A stretch of DNA of 64,000 nt, taken from positions 1,882,001 through 1,946,000 of the forward strand of contig NZ_CP047026.1 of the NCBI RefSeq assembly GCF_009796785.1, read 5' to 3'. Shown here one piece after another: positions 1-9,852 of the stretch. This stretch comes from Polaribacter sp. L3A8. Its GTDB lineage: Bacteria > Bacteroidota > Bacteroidia > Flavobacteriales > Flavobacteriaceae. Every line of letters starts with the position of its first letter. Position 1 is the first letter of the stretch. A program made the position numbers and the translations under genes. The notes below the pieces were generated by a model, which saw only the letters and a program-made list of their open reading frames with translations, did no database searches and was not told where the DNA came from.

Positions 1-975
<975 letters not shown>

Positions 976-984
976 TTAATTATT

Positions 985-1968
985 CTATGTTGTTATAATA
1001 TCAGAAATTCTAAGTAATTCATAGTTTATTGAATGACCACCTGAAATTGCTTCTTTAATATCTGTACTAATTACTTTATTATCTTTTAAACCTACCATTA
1101 GATTGGTTTTACCATCTAACAATAACTCTACTGCTTTTACACCTAATCTACTCGCTAAAACCCTATCAAAACAAGAAGGAGATCCTCCTCTTTGCATATG
1201 ACCAAGAATAGAAACTCTTACATCGTATTCTGGTAAGTTTTCTTCTACATATTTAGCTAGTTCGTAAACATTTTTACCAGATTTATCACCTTCTGCCACT
1301 ACAACAATACTAGATGATTTACCTGCTCTTCTACTTTTCTCTAAAGACTCTAATAATCTATCTAAACCTAAGTCCTCTTCTGGAATTAAAATCTCCTCAG
1401 CACCTGCTCCTACACCTGCGTTTAAAGCAATAAAACCGGCATCACGCCCCATAACCTCTACAAAGAAAAGTCTGTTATGTGAAGATGCTGTATCTCTAAT
1501 TTTATCAATTGCCTCTACGGCTGTATTTAAAGCGGTATCATACCCTAGTGTATGTGATGTTCCAAAAATATCATTATCAATAGTTCCTGGAATCCCTATT
1601 ACAGGAAAACCAAATTCTTCGTTAAACAATACTGCTCCGGTAAAAGATCCATCTCCACCAATTACAACCATGGCATCTACTTCACGTTCTACTAAGTTTT
1701 CGTACGCTTTTTGTCTACCTTCTTTAGTTCTAAATCCTTTAGATCTAGCCGATTTTAAAATAGTTCCTCCTTTGTTAATAATATTATGAACGCTTCTTGC
1801 ATTTAAATCTACTAGATCGTCTTCAATTAAACCTTCATATCCTCTATAAATCCCTGCACAACCTAAACTATAATAAGCACAAGCTCTAACTACAGCTCTA
1901 ATTGCGGCGTTCATTCCTGGAGCGTCTCCCCCAGAAGTCATAACTGCTATTTTTTTTATTTTCTTCAT
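985..1968 (-). CDS. pfkA: ATP-dependent 6-phosphofructokinase
   Basis: Phosphorylates fructose-6-phosphate to fructose-1,6-bisphosphate. The 327-residue length is that of the compact bacterial PfkA. Visible motifs are MTSGGDAPGMNAAIR at residues 9-23 (nucleotide loop, GGDAPG), GGDGSFTGA (residues about 104-112), PGTIDNDI with the catalytic Asp region, and MGRDAGFIAL. GGDGS with Gly after Asp is the usual signature of the ATP-dependent rather than the pyrophosphate-dependent enzyme. It lies directly upstream of gap on the same strand with 24 nt between them. Upstream on the minus strand is a near -7 match, but I could not assign a confident promoter. Confidence 0.97.
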   Translation of the reverse strand: MKKIKKIAVMTSGGDAPGMNAAIRAVVRACAYYSLGCAGIYRGYEGLIEDDLVDLNARSVHNIINKGGTILKSARSKGFRTKEGRQKAYENLVEREVDAMVVIGGDGSFTGAVLFNEEFGFPVIGIPGTIDNDIFGTSHTLGYDTALNTAVEAIDKIRDTASSHNRLFFVEVMGRDAGFIALNAGVGAGAEEILIPEEDLGLDRLLESLEKSRRAGKSSSIVVVAEGDKSGKNVYELAKYVEENLPEYDVRVSILGHMQRGGSPSCFDRVLASRLGVKAVELLLDGKTNLMVGLKDNKVISTDIKEAISGGHSINYELLRISDIITT

Positions 1969-2090
1969 ATATCTGATGTAAATTTACTGCTTTATACCCA
2001 TTTAAAATAATAAAACTACGAAATCGTTTTAGGCTAATTACCGCAATTATAGGTGAAAAATAACTGCTTTTTGTAGAACAATTTGGATCG

Positions 2091-2142
2091 TTTTCATTAT
2101 TAATTTGTTAATTTTTTGAAACACAAAATTAACAACGAAAAC
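2091..2142. terminator. Inverted repeat between tamB and pfkA, possible terminator
   Basis: TTGTTAATTTT (2105-2115) pairs with AAAATTAACAA (2125-2135), and an imperfect outer arm pairs GTTTTC (2091-2096) with GAAAAC (2137-2142). It lies in the 222-nt gap downstream of tamB and upstream of pfkA. It is AT-rich, so weak as a hairpin; it could equally be an operator for pfkA. Confidence 0.35.
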
Positions 2143-2191
2143 AAGAAAATTAAATGACAAAAATCACATTTAATAATAAATAGTAACTTTT

Positions 2192-5100
2192 TTAGTTTCC
2201 TTCAAAATTAATTAAATTATCTTTTAACTTCTTAAGAGAATCTTTCTTAACAGTTGCTTTTGGTTTTCTGGGTTCTCTTTTCTTACCTCTTATTTTCCTT
2301 AATAAGCCAGAAAGGGTGTTAAAATTTACTTGATAAGAAAGACCTACTCCTTGTGTATAGCCATCTTCTTCTGTAGAATATTGTATTTCGTTTTGTCTAT
2401 TAAAAACAACTCCTCTAAAGTTACCCTCTCTATTTAATAAAACTTCTACTTTAACTTCACCAACAACACTAGATTGAGTTTGCGTACCTACAGGCACACC
2501 TACTTTTCCATTAATAATCACTTTATCCCCCACTTGTGTACTTACAGAAACATCTACCTGATTATCTATATTAAGCCTATCTACATCACTTCCGCTATAT
2601 CCTTGTTGATAATCTACACCTAATTGAAATTTACCATCAGGATTATTTAATAAACTAGAAAAAGCTGTAGAAACTGCACTAGAAGCTGTATTAGAAAAAG
2701 TTTCACTAGCACTAAAATCTGCTTTATCTGGGTTTGCAAAATTACCAAAAGCAAGTAATGATATAAATTGTGTGGTTTTTTCGTTTACATTATTATCATT
2801 TAAAATAAATTCTAACTCACTTGCTATTGTTGGGTCTACGTTGGTTAATTGAATATCTAAATCTTGCTTAGAGCTAAACAACCCTCCTGTTATTCTGGTT
2901 ACCAAATCTACTTCTATCTTTCTATTAGAATTAAAATTCTGTAATAAAACACCTGGGTTTGCCTTTGCTTTATAAATTGCGGTAACATCTAAATTTGCCT
3001 CATAAGGGTTTCCATTCCAAGAAACAGTTCCTCCTTTTTGTATTAAGAATGGTTTGTTTACAATACCTCCATATTTAAAATCATAAACTCCACTATTAAT
3101 GGTATAGTCACCAAACATATTAAATTTACCTCGCGTATTTATTTCTATTCGAAGATTTCCGTTACCTGAACCGGTTAACTGACTTCCATTTACCTCATCT
3201 ATAACTACCTGAGCTGTGGCATCTTTTGTAACATCTAAATCGATATTTAAAGACAATCCTTTAATAGCTTCTAAAGCAACTTCTTTTTGATTTTTTTTAA
3301 CTTCAGAGTCTTTCGATTTAAAATGAATCAAACTATAACTATCTACCGTTTCTACATCTTTAAGAGGAACTACAAATCTGGTTCCGGCCATTGTTTTAGC
3401 ATTGATATCTATAGATAGTTGATCTGTTAAACCTGTAATATTAGCAACACCATCTATAAAAGCGGTACCATAATACAGTGCTTCATCTGTATTTTCGGTA
3501 TCTAAAACCAATAAATTATTACTTTCTATTTCAATATTTAAAAACCATTTCTTAAAATTTAAATGGGTAATATCTCCAATAAGTTTCCCTTTGCTTTTAT
3601 GTTTAGTGTCTATTAATGAAACTCCTTCAAATATAAAAGACTGTTCTTGTAGGCTTATAATAGATTCCCCTTCAAAATCATAATCTACATTTAAATACGG
3701 AAACTTTAAACCTGCATTTTTTAGCCTAAGTATCCCTTCCATTTCTGGGTTTCCTAAAAAACCTCTTAAAGAAAAATCGCCACTTGCTACTCCTCTTATA
3801 GAGGATAAAACGTCTTGCCCAAGTGGACTAAAAGCATCTAGACCAAACTCTTCTAAATACACCTCTAAATCTATCAATGGTCTTTTTTCTGAAAAATCTA
3901 AAGAACCTGTTGCTGCAATACTTTTTACTTTTTCATTATTTATAGACAAATCAACATGATACTTTTCATAAGAATTATCTCCTTTAACATTTAAAGACAA
4001 ATCTCCTTGCTTAAAATTGTTCACCTGAAAATCGTTAATAGATAACAAAGCTTCTGGACTATAAATACCTTTATTTTGTACAAAGTCTAAATGGCCAGAA
4101 AGTTTTCCTTTTAAAGACAAACTATCTATTTTAGGTAAAAAACTTTGCAGTTTTACTTTTGTAAAATCTGCTAAAAGTATTTTTTCTGAATCTCCTTTTA
4201 AAGTGCCTGAAAATTCTATTTTTTGTTCGCCTGAGGTTAATTTAAATTGACTAAAATTAAAATCATTTTCTTTTATATTGAAAGTAACTTTGTTTTTATT
4301 AAACACATCCGGATTAATTTCCCACGTATTTTCTTTAAATATAAATGACGATTTTTCAAAACCAACCACAGATTTTCCTTCTGGATTAAAGGTATAAAAG
4401 AAATCTAGGTTAAAATCTTCGTTTTTCTTTACCCCTCCTTTAAATACCGATTTAAAATATAATGTGTCATTCTGATTTAAACTTAAGAGGTTTAACTTAG
4501 AAACATCATAATATTTTGTATGTACTTCAGAGGCTGTTAAATGCGAATTATAAAGCGGGTTTTGATTATCTGTCCTTAACAAAAGATCTTTTACTTCATT
4601 GCCATAAGCTTCAATTTTTGGAGAAGAAACAGTTAATCTCAATTGATTTTTATCTGCCTTTATTTTTCCTTTAATTTTTGTATTATCGTCTATAGAAATA
4701 TCAGGAAAAAATACGGTTACAATTTGATTATAAATGGTAAAATTAAAATCTAAAAACTGATTAGGCGCTACAGGGTAAGGTGTATAATTTGTATAAATAC
4801 TACCCAAAGCATTTTGTGCAACGGGTAACAATTCAGAAAAAGAAAACTTACCAGAAAGGTATCCTTTTGCGATGTCTTTAGAAGCTACTTCTATCGTTTT
4901 AATACTATCTTTTAAAGAAGATGTTACATTAAATTCTTTAAAGTTATACTCTTCTGATTGATTGGTATATAAAACATTTTTAAACGTAGCTTTACCTGTT
5001 ATATCATCAAATGTATTCCCTTCTACATCTAACTCTATATCTCCTTTTAAAACAGCAATACTATCTCTTGTAAAAAGGTTTGTTTCTTTTAAATTTAGAT

Positions 5101-6604
5101 ATTCAATATTAGATTTAAAATCAAACTTATTTACATCGGTAGATAAATCTGCCAACCCATTAAATTTCATTTTAAAATTAACGTCATCAATTTTTAAATC
5201 TCCATCAAATTTATTGTTTTGGTATTGCCCATTTGCATCAATATTTTTATACGTATAATTTTTAAAATTGAGCTCAGAAACGGTACCAATAAAAGAAGTA
5301 TTAATGTTTTCTAGCTTAAATCCACTACCTTTTACATCTCCTTCTAAAGAGGCTTCCCCAAATAAAGGGTCGTTAAATAATTCGCCAATATTAAATTTAT
5401 TTAATGCAATTTTTCCGTTATAAGCTGCATAATCAATATCATCAATATTAGAAATTTGCAAATCGGAAACAACAGCACCTATTTCCGACTCTAAATCTAA
5501 ATTTGCTTTTATTTCCTTGGGTGTAACATGTACTGTTCCTTTAATTGTAAACTTTCCGAATTTTATAAATTCAGAGGGTAACGTTTTTCCTAAAACATTT
5601 GGTAAAACACTTTTTAAATCGCTATAAGTTGCTGTTAAATCTCTTAAATCACCTCTAAAAACAAAACCTTTTTCAAAGTCAACAGCATTTACAAAATCTA
5701 AATCGCCAATTACTTTAATTCCTTTTCTAGAAGTTAACCAAAGCTTATTTAAAGAAAAATTATTCAATTTTCCCTTTAAACCTCCAGAGAAATATATATC
5801 ATCATTTCCGCTTAGCTCATTATAATACTTTTTTAAGTCTTGCACAGAAATTTTACTTTTAACAAAGGATGCTGTTATATCTACTTTATTATTAAAGTCT
5901 ACCAAATCTTCTCTCTTGTATGCAAAATTTATGGTTGCTTTAATTTCTGACTCTCTAGTTTGTAATGTTGTATTTACAAAATGCATTGCAGTTTTAGAAT
6001 ACGAAAAATCGGTAGTAAGACTTGTTACTTCTAACCCTCTATTATCAGTTAAATAGAGTCCTCTTATTTTTGAAGAAAAATCCGGTCCGTAAACTAACAT
6101 ATCTTGTAAATTTCCGCCTACATTGGATGCCGTAAATAAGACTGGACTTTTACGATTATTATCAATCAATTTATAGTTTAAATCATTTACATAAACATTA
6201 GATGATCTTAATATAAATTTAGGTGCCAATGAATCTTTTGGAGAACCATCATTAAAACCATCTATAAAAACAGCCATACTATCATCCTCTTCTCCCTTAT
6301 ATTTTTTCATATAAACATACCCACCGTCTAAAGAAATATCACCTAAATTAACTTCGCTTTCTAAAACTTTTTTTGCGTTTAAAATAGAAGTAGTTAATTT
6401 TTTTACAAAGATTAAAGTATCTTGATGATGATCTCTAACTTCAACTCCTTTTAACTGTACATTTCCTAAAAAAGATAAATCTATTTTTTCTATAGAAATA
6501 TTCGTTTTAAAATCTTCATTTAGTTTTTGAGTAGCGTAGTTCCCTAATTTTGTTTGAATAGCGGGCACAGAAAGCAAAACACTTATAAATAGCAAAAAGA
6601 GCAC
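2192..6604 (-). CDS. tamB: TamB-like translocation/assembly module (DUF490/AsmA-type envelope protein)
   Basis: Very long (1470 residues from the GTG used here) inner-membrane-anchored periplasmic protein. The N-terminal hydrophobic anchor is followed by an AsmA-like start (TKLGNYATQKLNEDFKTNIS, about residues 19-38), then monotonous beta-rich sequence. The C-terminal 350 residues carry the DUF490 domain: a stretch like YTINSGVYDFKYGG, the SxLxNPDG region and GVDYQQGYSG. Known TamB-family proteins form hydrophobic grooves bridging inner and outer membranes and act in outer-membrane protein assembly or lipid transport. It is divergent from tsaD, an arrangement I recall in other Flavobacteria. 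There is no in-frame ATG: the open frame continues upstream to base 6661 and encodes a Lys-rich lead-in (KKVGKIILKWLGYI) that would suit a signal anchor, so the true start may be a rare codon upstream. Confidence 0.88.
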   Translation of the reverse strand: MLFLLFISVLLSVPAIQTKLGNYATQKLNEDFKTNISIEKIDLSFLGNVQLKGVEVRDHHQDTLIFVKKLTTSILNAKKVLESEVNLGDISLDGGYVYMKKYKGEEDDSMAVFIDGFNDGSPKDSLAPKFILRSSNVYVNDLNYKLIDNNRKSPVLFTASNVGGNLQDMLVYGPDFSSKIRGLYLTDNRGLEVTSLTTDFSYSKTAMHFVNTTLQTRESEIKATINFAYKREDLVDFNNKVDITASFVKSKISVQDLKKYYNELSGNDDIYFSGGLKGKLNNFSLNKLWLTSRKGIKVIGDLDFVNAVDFEKGFVFRGDLRDLTATYSDLKSVLPNVLGKTLPSEFIKFGKFTIKGTVHVTPKEIKANLDLESEIGAVVSDLQISNIDDIDYAAYNGKIALNKFNIGELFNDPLFGEASLEGDVKGSGFKLENINTSFIGTVSELNFKNYTYKNIDANGQYQNNKFDGDLKIDDVNFKMKFNGLADLSTDVNKFDFKSNIEYLNLKETNLFTRDSIAVLKGDIELDVEGNTFDDITGKATFKNVLYTNQSEEYNFKEFNVTSSLKDSIKTIEVASKDIAKGYLSGKFSFSELLPVAQNALGSIYTNYTPYPVAPNQFLDFNFTIYNQIVTVFFPDISIDDNTKIKGKIKADKNQLRLTVSSPKIEAYGNEVKDLLLRTDNQNPLYNSHLTASEVHTKYYDVSKLNLLSLNQNDTLYFKSVFKGGVKKNEDFNLDFFYTFNPEGKSVVGFEKSSFIFKENTWEINPDVFNKNKVTFNIKENDFNFSQFKLTSGEQKIEFSGTLKGDSEKILLADFTKVKLQSFLPKIDSLSLKGKLSGHLDFVQNKGIYSPEALLSINDFQVNNFKQGDLSLNVKGDNSYEKYHVDLSINNEKVKSIAATGSLDFSEKRPLIDLEVYLEEFGLDAFSPLGQDVLSSIRGVASGDFSLRGFLGNPEMEGILRLKNAGLKFPYLNVDYDFEGESIISLQEQSFIFEGVSLIDTKHKSKGKLIGDITHLNFKKWFLNIEIESNNLLVLDTENTDEALYYGTAFIDGVANITGLTDQLSIDINAKTMAGTRFVVPLKDVETVDSYSLIHFKSKDSEVKKNQKEVALEAIKGLSLNIDLDVTKDATAQVVIDEVNGSQLTGSGNGNLRIEINTRGKFNMFGDYTINSGVYDFKYGGIVNKPFLIQKGGTVSWNGNPYEANLDVTAIYKAKANPGVLLQNFNSNRKIEVDLVTRITGGLFSSKQDLDIQLTNVDPTIASELEFILNDNNVNEKTTQFISLLAFGNFANPDKADFSASETFSNTASSAVSTAFSSLLNNPDGKFQLGVDYQQGYSGSDVDRLNIDNQVDVSVSTQVGDKVIINGKVGVPVGTQTQSSVVGEVKVEVLLNREGNFRGVVFNRQNEIQYSTEEDGYTQGVGLSYQVNFNTLSGLLRKIRGKKREPRKPKATVKKDSLKKLKDNLINFEGN

Positions 6605-6790
6605 AATATACCCCAGCCATTTTAGTATTATTTTCCCAACTTTTTTGATAATGATTTCTATTTAAAATGAATGTAACAAAGATGATATAAACGAATCAAA
6701 AACATTGCCAATTATTACAAAGAACGTGCAAATTTAACAAAGAATTAAATTTCTATTCTCTAAAAAAGGACGACAACCTAAAATTATCCT

Positions 6791-6798
6791 TAATTTTG
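6791..6798 (+). promoter_or_regulatory. -7 promoter element of tsaD
   Basis: TAATTTTG matches the Bacteroidota -7 consensus TAnnTTTG and lies 19 nt before the tsaD ATG. No TTTG is visible at the expected -33 spacing. Confidence 0.5.
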
Positions 6799-6817
6799 CT
6801 TTAAATTATCATTTTTA

Positions 6818-7849
6818 ATGGAAAAACAGGTTTATATATTAGGAATTGAATCTTCTTGTGACGACACAAGTGCTTCTGTAATTTGTAACGCAAAAGTGTT
6901 AAGTAATGTTGTAGCAAACCAAGAAATACATTCTAAATATGGCGGTGTTGTTCCAGAATTAGCATCTAGAGCACATCAACAAAACATTGTACCGGTGGTA
7001 CAACAAGCAATAGAACAAGCAAATATTAGTAAAGAAGATTTGTCTGCAATTGCATTTACAAGAGGTCCTGGTTTAATGGGCTCTTTGTTAGTAGGTACTT
7101 CTTTTGCAAAATCTTTAGCCTTAGGTTTACAAGTTCCTTTAATTGATGTAAACCACATGCAAGCGCATATTTTATCGCATTTTATTGAAGAAAAAGACTG
7201 CAAAATGCCTCCTTTTCCTTTTATCTGTTTAACTATTAGTGGCGGACATACACAAATTGTAAAAGTAACCAATCACTTTGAAATGGAAGTTTTAGGTGAA
7301 ACCATAGATGATGCTGTTGGTGAAGCTTTTGATAAATCTGCAAAAATTTTAGGTTTAAAATATCCTGGTGGTCCATTAATAGACAAACATGCAAAATTAG
7401 GAAACCCTAAAGCATTTCAATTTACAAAACCTAAAGTAGGTGATTTAGATTTTAGTTTTAGTGGATTAAAAACCGGAATTTTATACTTTATTCAGAAACA
7501 GGTAAGAATAAACCCAAACTTTATTGAAGAGAACTTAAATGACATTTGTGCTTCCATTCAATATACTATTGTAGAAATTTTAATGGATAAATTAAAAAAT
7601 GCTGTTAAACAAACAGGTATTAAACACATTGCAATAGCTGGTGGGGTTTCTGCAAATTCTGAAATTAGAGCTCGTTTACAATTAGCCGAAAAACATTTTG
7701 GATGGACAACCTATGTTCCTAAATTTGAATATACAACGGATAATGCTGCAATGATTGCCATTACTGGATATTTAAAGTATTTAAACAACTATTATTCTGA
7801 TGTTTCTGTAACTGCAAAGGCCCGCTTAAAAGTATCTGAAAACTCTTAA
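6818..7849 (+). CDS. tsaD: tRNA threonylcarbamoyladenosine synthase subunit TsaD
   Basis: Transfers the threonylcarbamoyl group to A37 of tRNAs reading ANN codons, working with TsaB and TsaE in the cytoplasm. The 343-residue length is normal. Visible motifs are GIESSCDDTSAS at residues 9-20, the metal-binding HMQAH at residues 113-117 (His113 and His117), SGGHTQ, and GGVSANSEIR near residue 274. It starts at an ATG with a -7 promoter element just upstream and is divergent from tamB. The downstream LtaS-like gene is on the same strand 51 nt later, but no functional link is obvious. Confidence 0.98.
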   Translation: MEKQVYILGIESSCDDTSASVICNAKVLSNVVANQEIHSKYGGVVPELASRAHQQNIVPVVQQAIEQANISKEDLSAIAFTRGPGLMGSLLVGTSFAKSLALGLQVPLIDVNHMQAHILSHFIEEKDCKMPPFPFICLTISGGHTQIVKVTNHFEMEVLGETIDDAVGEAFDKSAKILGLKYPGGPLIDKHAKLGNPKAFQFTKPKVGDLDFSFSGLKTGILYFIQKQVRINPNFIEENLNDICASIQYTIVEILMDKLKNAVKQTGIKHIAIAGGVSANSEIRARLQLAEKHFGWTTYVPKFEYTTDNAAMIAITGYLKYLNNYYSDVSVTAKARLKVSENS

Positions 7850-7900
7850 TTTTTTTATCACAAAAAAGTAACACCAATTAACTCATAGAATTCCTACTCC

Positions 7901-9757
7901 TTGAAAACATTTAAAAACAGACTTTTATTTAATATTTACTATTATCTTTTATGGATTGGATACTTTGCGTTTGCCCGTTTATTTTTTCTGTTTTTTTATT
8001 TTGATAAAACAAAAGAGCTAGGAATCTTAACTACACTAAAAACATTTGTTTACGGCTTACGACTAGACAGTTCTTTTGCTGCTTATTTATGTTTCATCCC
8101 TTTTTTAGCAATCCTTTTTTCTGTTTTTATCAACCCAAAAAAAATAGGTGGTTTCATAAAATGGTATTCTGCAATTCTTCTTATTTTTTTAAGCTTATTA
8201 TTAATTATTGATGCTAGTTTATACCAATCTTGGGGCACTCGTTTAGACACTTCTTTATTAAAGTATTTAAATACTCCAGAAATTATGATTGCTTCTGCAT
8301 CTACGTTTCAAAAAATTACGGGCACACTTTTCTGGGTAATAACTTCATTTGTTTTTATTAAAATTTTTAATAAAGTAATTACTAAGAGAATTGGTAAAGT
8401 TAAACGAGCTTTCTGGCTACAATCTCTTATTTTTCTATTGATAACTGCCGCCCTAATTATACCTGTAAGAGGTGGTTTACAAACCATACCTGTTAACCAA
8501 AGCAACGTTTATTTTTCTAGTAAAATGTTTGCTAACCATGCATCCATTAATTATGTTTGGAACTTTTTTAACGCACTTACTCACAAATCTAGTACTAAAA
8601 ATGTGTATAAATTTTTTGATACTGAAGTAGCAAAAGGCATCATCAACAAAAGAAGAAATCAACTTTTAACAGCAAATACAGATAGCATTTTAAATACAAC
8701 AAAACCCAATGTAATTTTAATTGTTTGGGAAAGTTTAACCGCAAAAGTTGTTGGCTGTTTAGGTGGCGAGCCTAACGTTACAGAAAACCTCAACAAACTT
8801 TCTAAAGAAGGAATTCTATTCACAAATTTTTATGCAAATGGAGATAGAACAGATAAAGGAATTCCTGCTATTTTAAGCGGTTATTATCCACAACCGACTC
8901 AGAGCATTATGAAAATGCCAAATAAAACAAGAAGCTTACCAATGTTACCTAAAAAAATGATTGATTTAGGTTACAAAACTTCCTTTTATTACGGTGGAGA
9001 TTTAAACTTTGGTAACATGAATACCTATTTACGAAATGCAGGAATTACCAATTTTGTGGATGGAAATGATTTTGACAAAAAAGACTGGAACTCTAAATGG
9101 GGCGCTCATGATCATGTTTTTATAAAACGTTTTGCTAAAGATTTATCCGAAAAACAAAGCCAACCTTTTTTTAAAATTGCATTAACGCTTACAAGTCATG
9201 AGCCTTATGAATTTCCTGATGAATATAAATTTGGTAAAGATACGGATGAGAATAAGTTTAGAAGCGCACACGCATACACAGATAAAACAATAGGTAATTT
9301 TATAAAATTTGCAAAGCAGCAACCTTGGTATAAAAACACCTTAATTATTATTGTTGCAGATCACGGACATTCCTCTCCAAAACACGAAGGAGCTTTTAAT
9401 TCACCTAAAAAATTTAAAATACCAATGCTATGGTTGGGCGGTGCATTAACCAAAAAAGGAATTGAAATTGATAATATTTCAAGTCAAATAGATTTACCTT
9501 ATACACTACTAGACTTGCTAAAAGGAGATAATACAGACTTTAAATTCAGTAAAAACATCTTTAACACCTCTAACAAACAATATTCACATTATATATTTAA
9601 TAAAGGGTTTGGCACATTAACTAAAAACGGACTTTATTTATATGATTATGTAGGCAAAAAGCCAATATTAGAAGAAGGTAAAGCGGCTACAGAATTAGAT
9701 TCTTTAGGTAAAGCAATTAGTCAAGATGCTTTTCAAGATTTTATGGAGCGTAAATAA
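7901..9757 (+). CDS. LTA synthase family protein (membrane sulfatase-fold phospho-transferase)
   Basis: Inner-membrane enzyme with an N-terminal block of about five membrane helices (residues 12-34, 58-78, 88-104, 138-158, 170-188) and a periplasmic alkaline-phosphatase/sulfatase-fold domain from about residue 268. Visible catalytic features are the metal-binding WESLT (Glu277), the presumed nucleophile Thr317 in GDRTDKG, LTSHEPYEFPD, and VADHGHSSPKHEG. In Gram-positives this fold polymerises lipoteichoic acid; Gram-negative homologues transfer phosphoglycerol or phosphoethanolamine to glycans or lipids, which is the likelier role here, but the acceptor is unknown. The start is TTG (7901), chosen because it begins MKTFKNRLLF immediately before the first helix and no ATG precedes it in frame. 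Confidence 0.85.
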   Translation: MKTFKNRLLFNIYYYLLWIGYFAFARLFFLFFYFDKTKELGILTTLKTFVYGLRLDSSFAAYLCFIPFLAILFSVFINPKKIGGFIKWYSAILLIFLSLLLIIDASLYQSWGTRLDTSLLKYLNTPEIMIASASTFQKITGTLFWVITSFVFIKIFNKVITKRIGKVKRAFWLQSLIFLLITAALIIPVRGGLQTIPVNQSNVYFSSKMFANHASINYVWNFFNALTHKSSTKNVYKFFDTEVAKGIINKRRNQLLTANTDSILNTTKPNVILIVWESLTAKVVGCLGGEPNVTENLNKLSKEGILFTNFYANGDRTDKGIPAILSGYYPQPTQSIMKMPNKTRSLPMLPKKMIDLGYKTSFYYGGDLNFGNMNTYLRNAGITNFVDGNDFDKKDWNSKWGAHDHVFIKRFAKDLSEKQSQPFFKIALTLTSHEPYEFPDEYKFGKDTDENKFRSAHAYTDKTIGNFIKFAKQQPWYKNTLIIIVADHGHSSPKHEGAFNSPKKFKIPMLWLGGALTKKGIEIDNISSQIDLPYTLLDLLKGDNTDFKFSKNIFNTSNKQYSHYIFNKGFGTLTKNGLYLYDYVGKKPILEEGKAATELDSLGKAISQDAFQDFMERK

Positions 9758-9852
9758 TTATTATGTTTGTTTATTCAAAAACATAAATTTAAAAAATCAT
9801 CAATTGCTTGATTCGTGTTGCAACTCTTCCACTATTCTCTAGACACTAAGTA

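Noticed and set aside
4962..5258. 98-codon plus-strand frame inside tamB
   Set aside because: Antisense to the continuous tamB frame; low-complexity Ser/Phe/Lys composition typical of shadow frames in AT-rich DNA.
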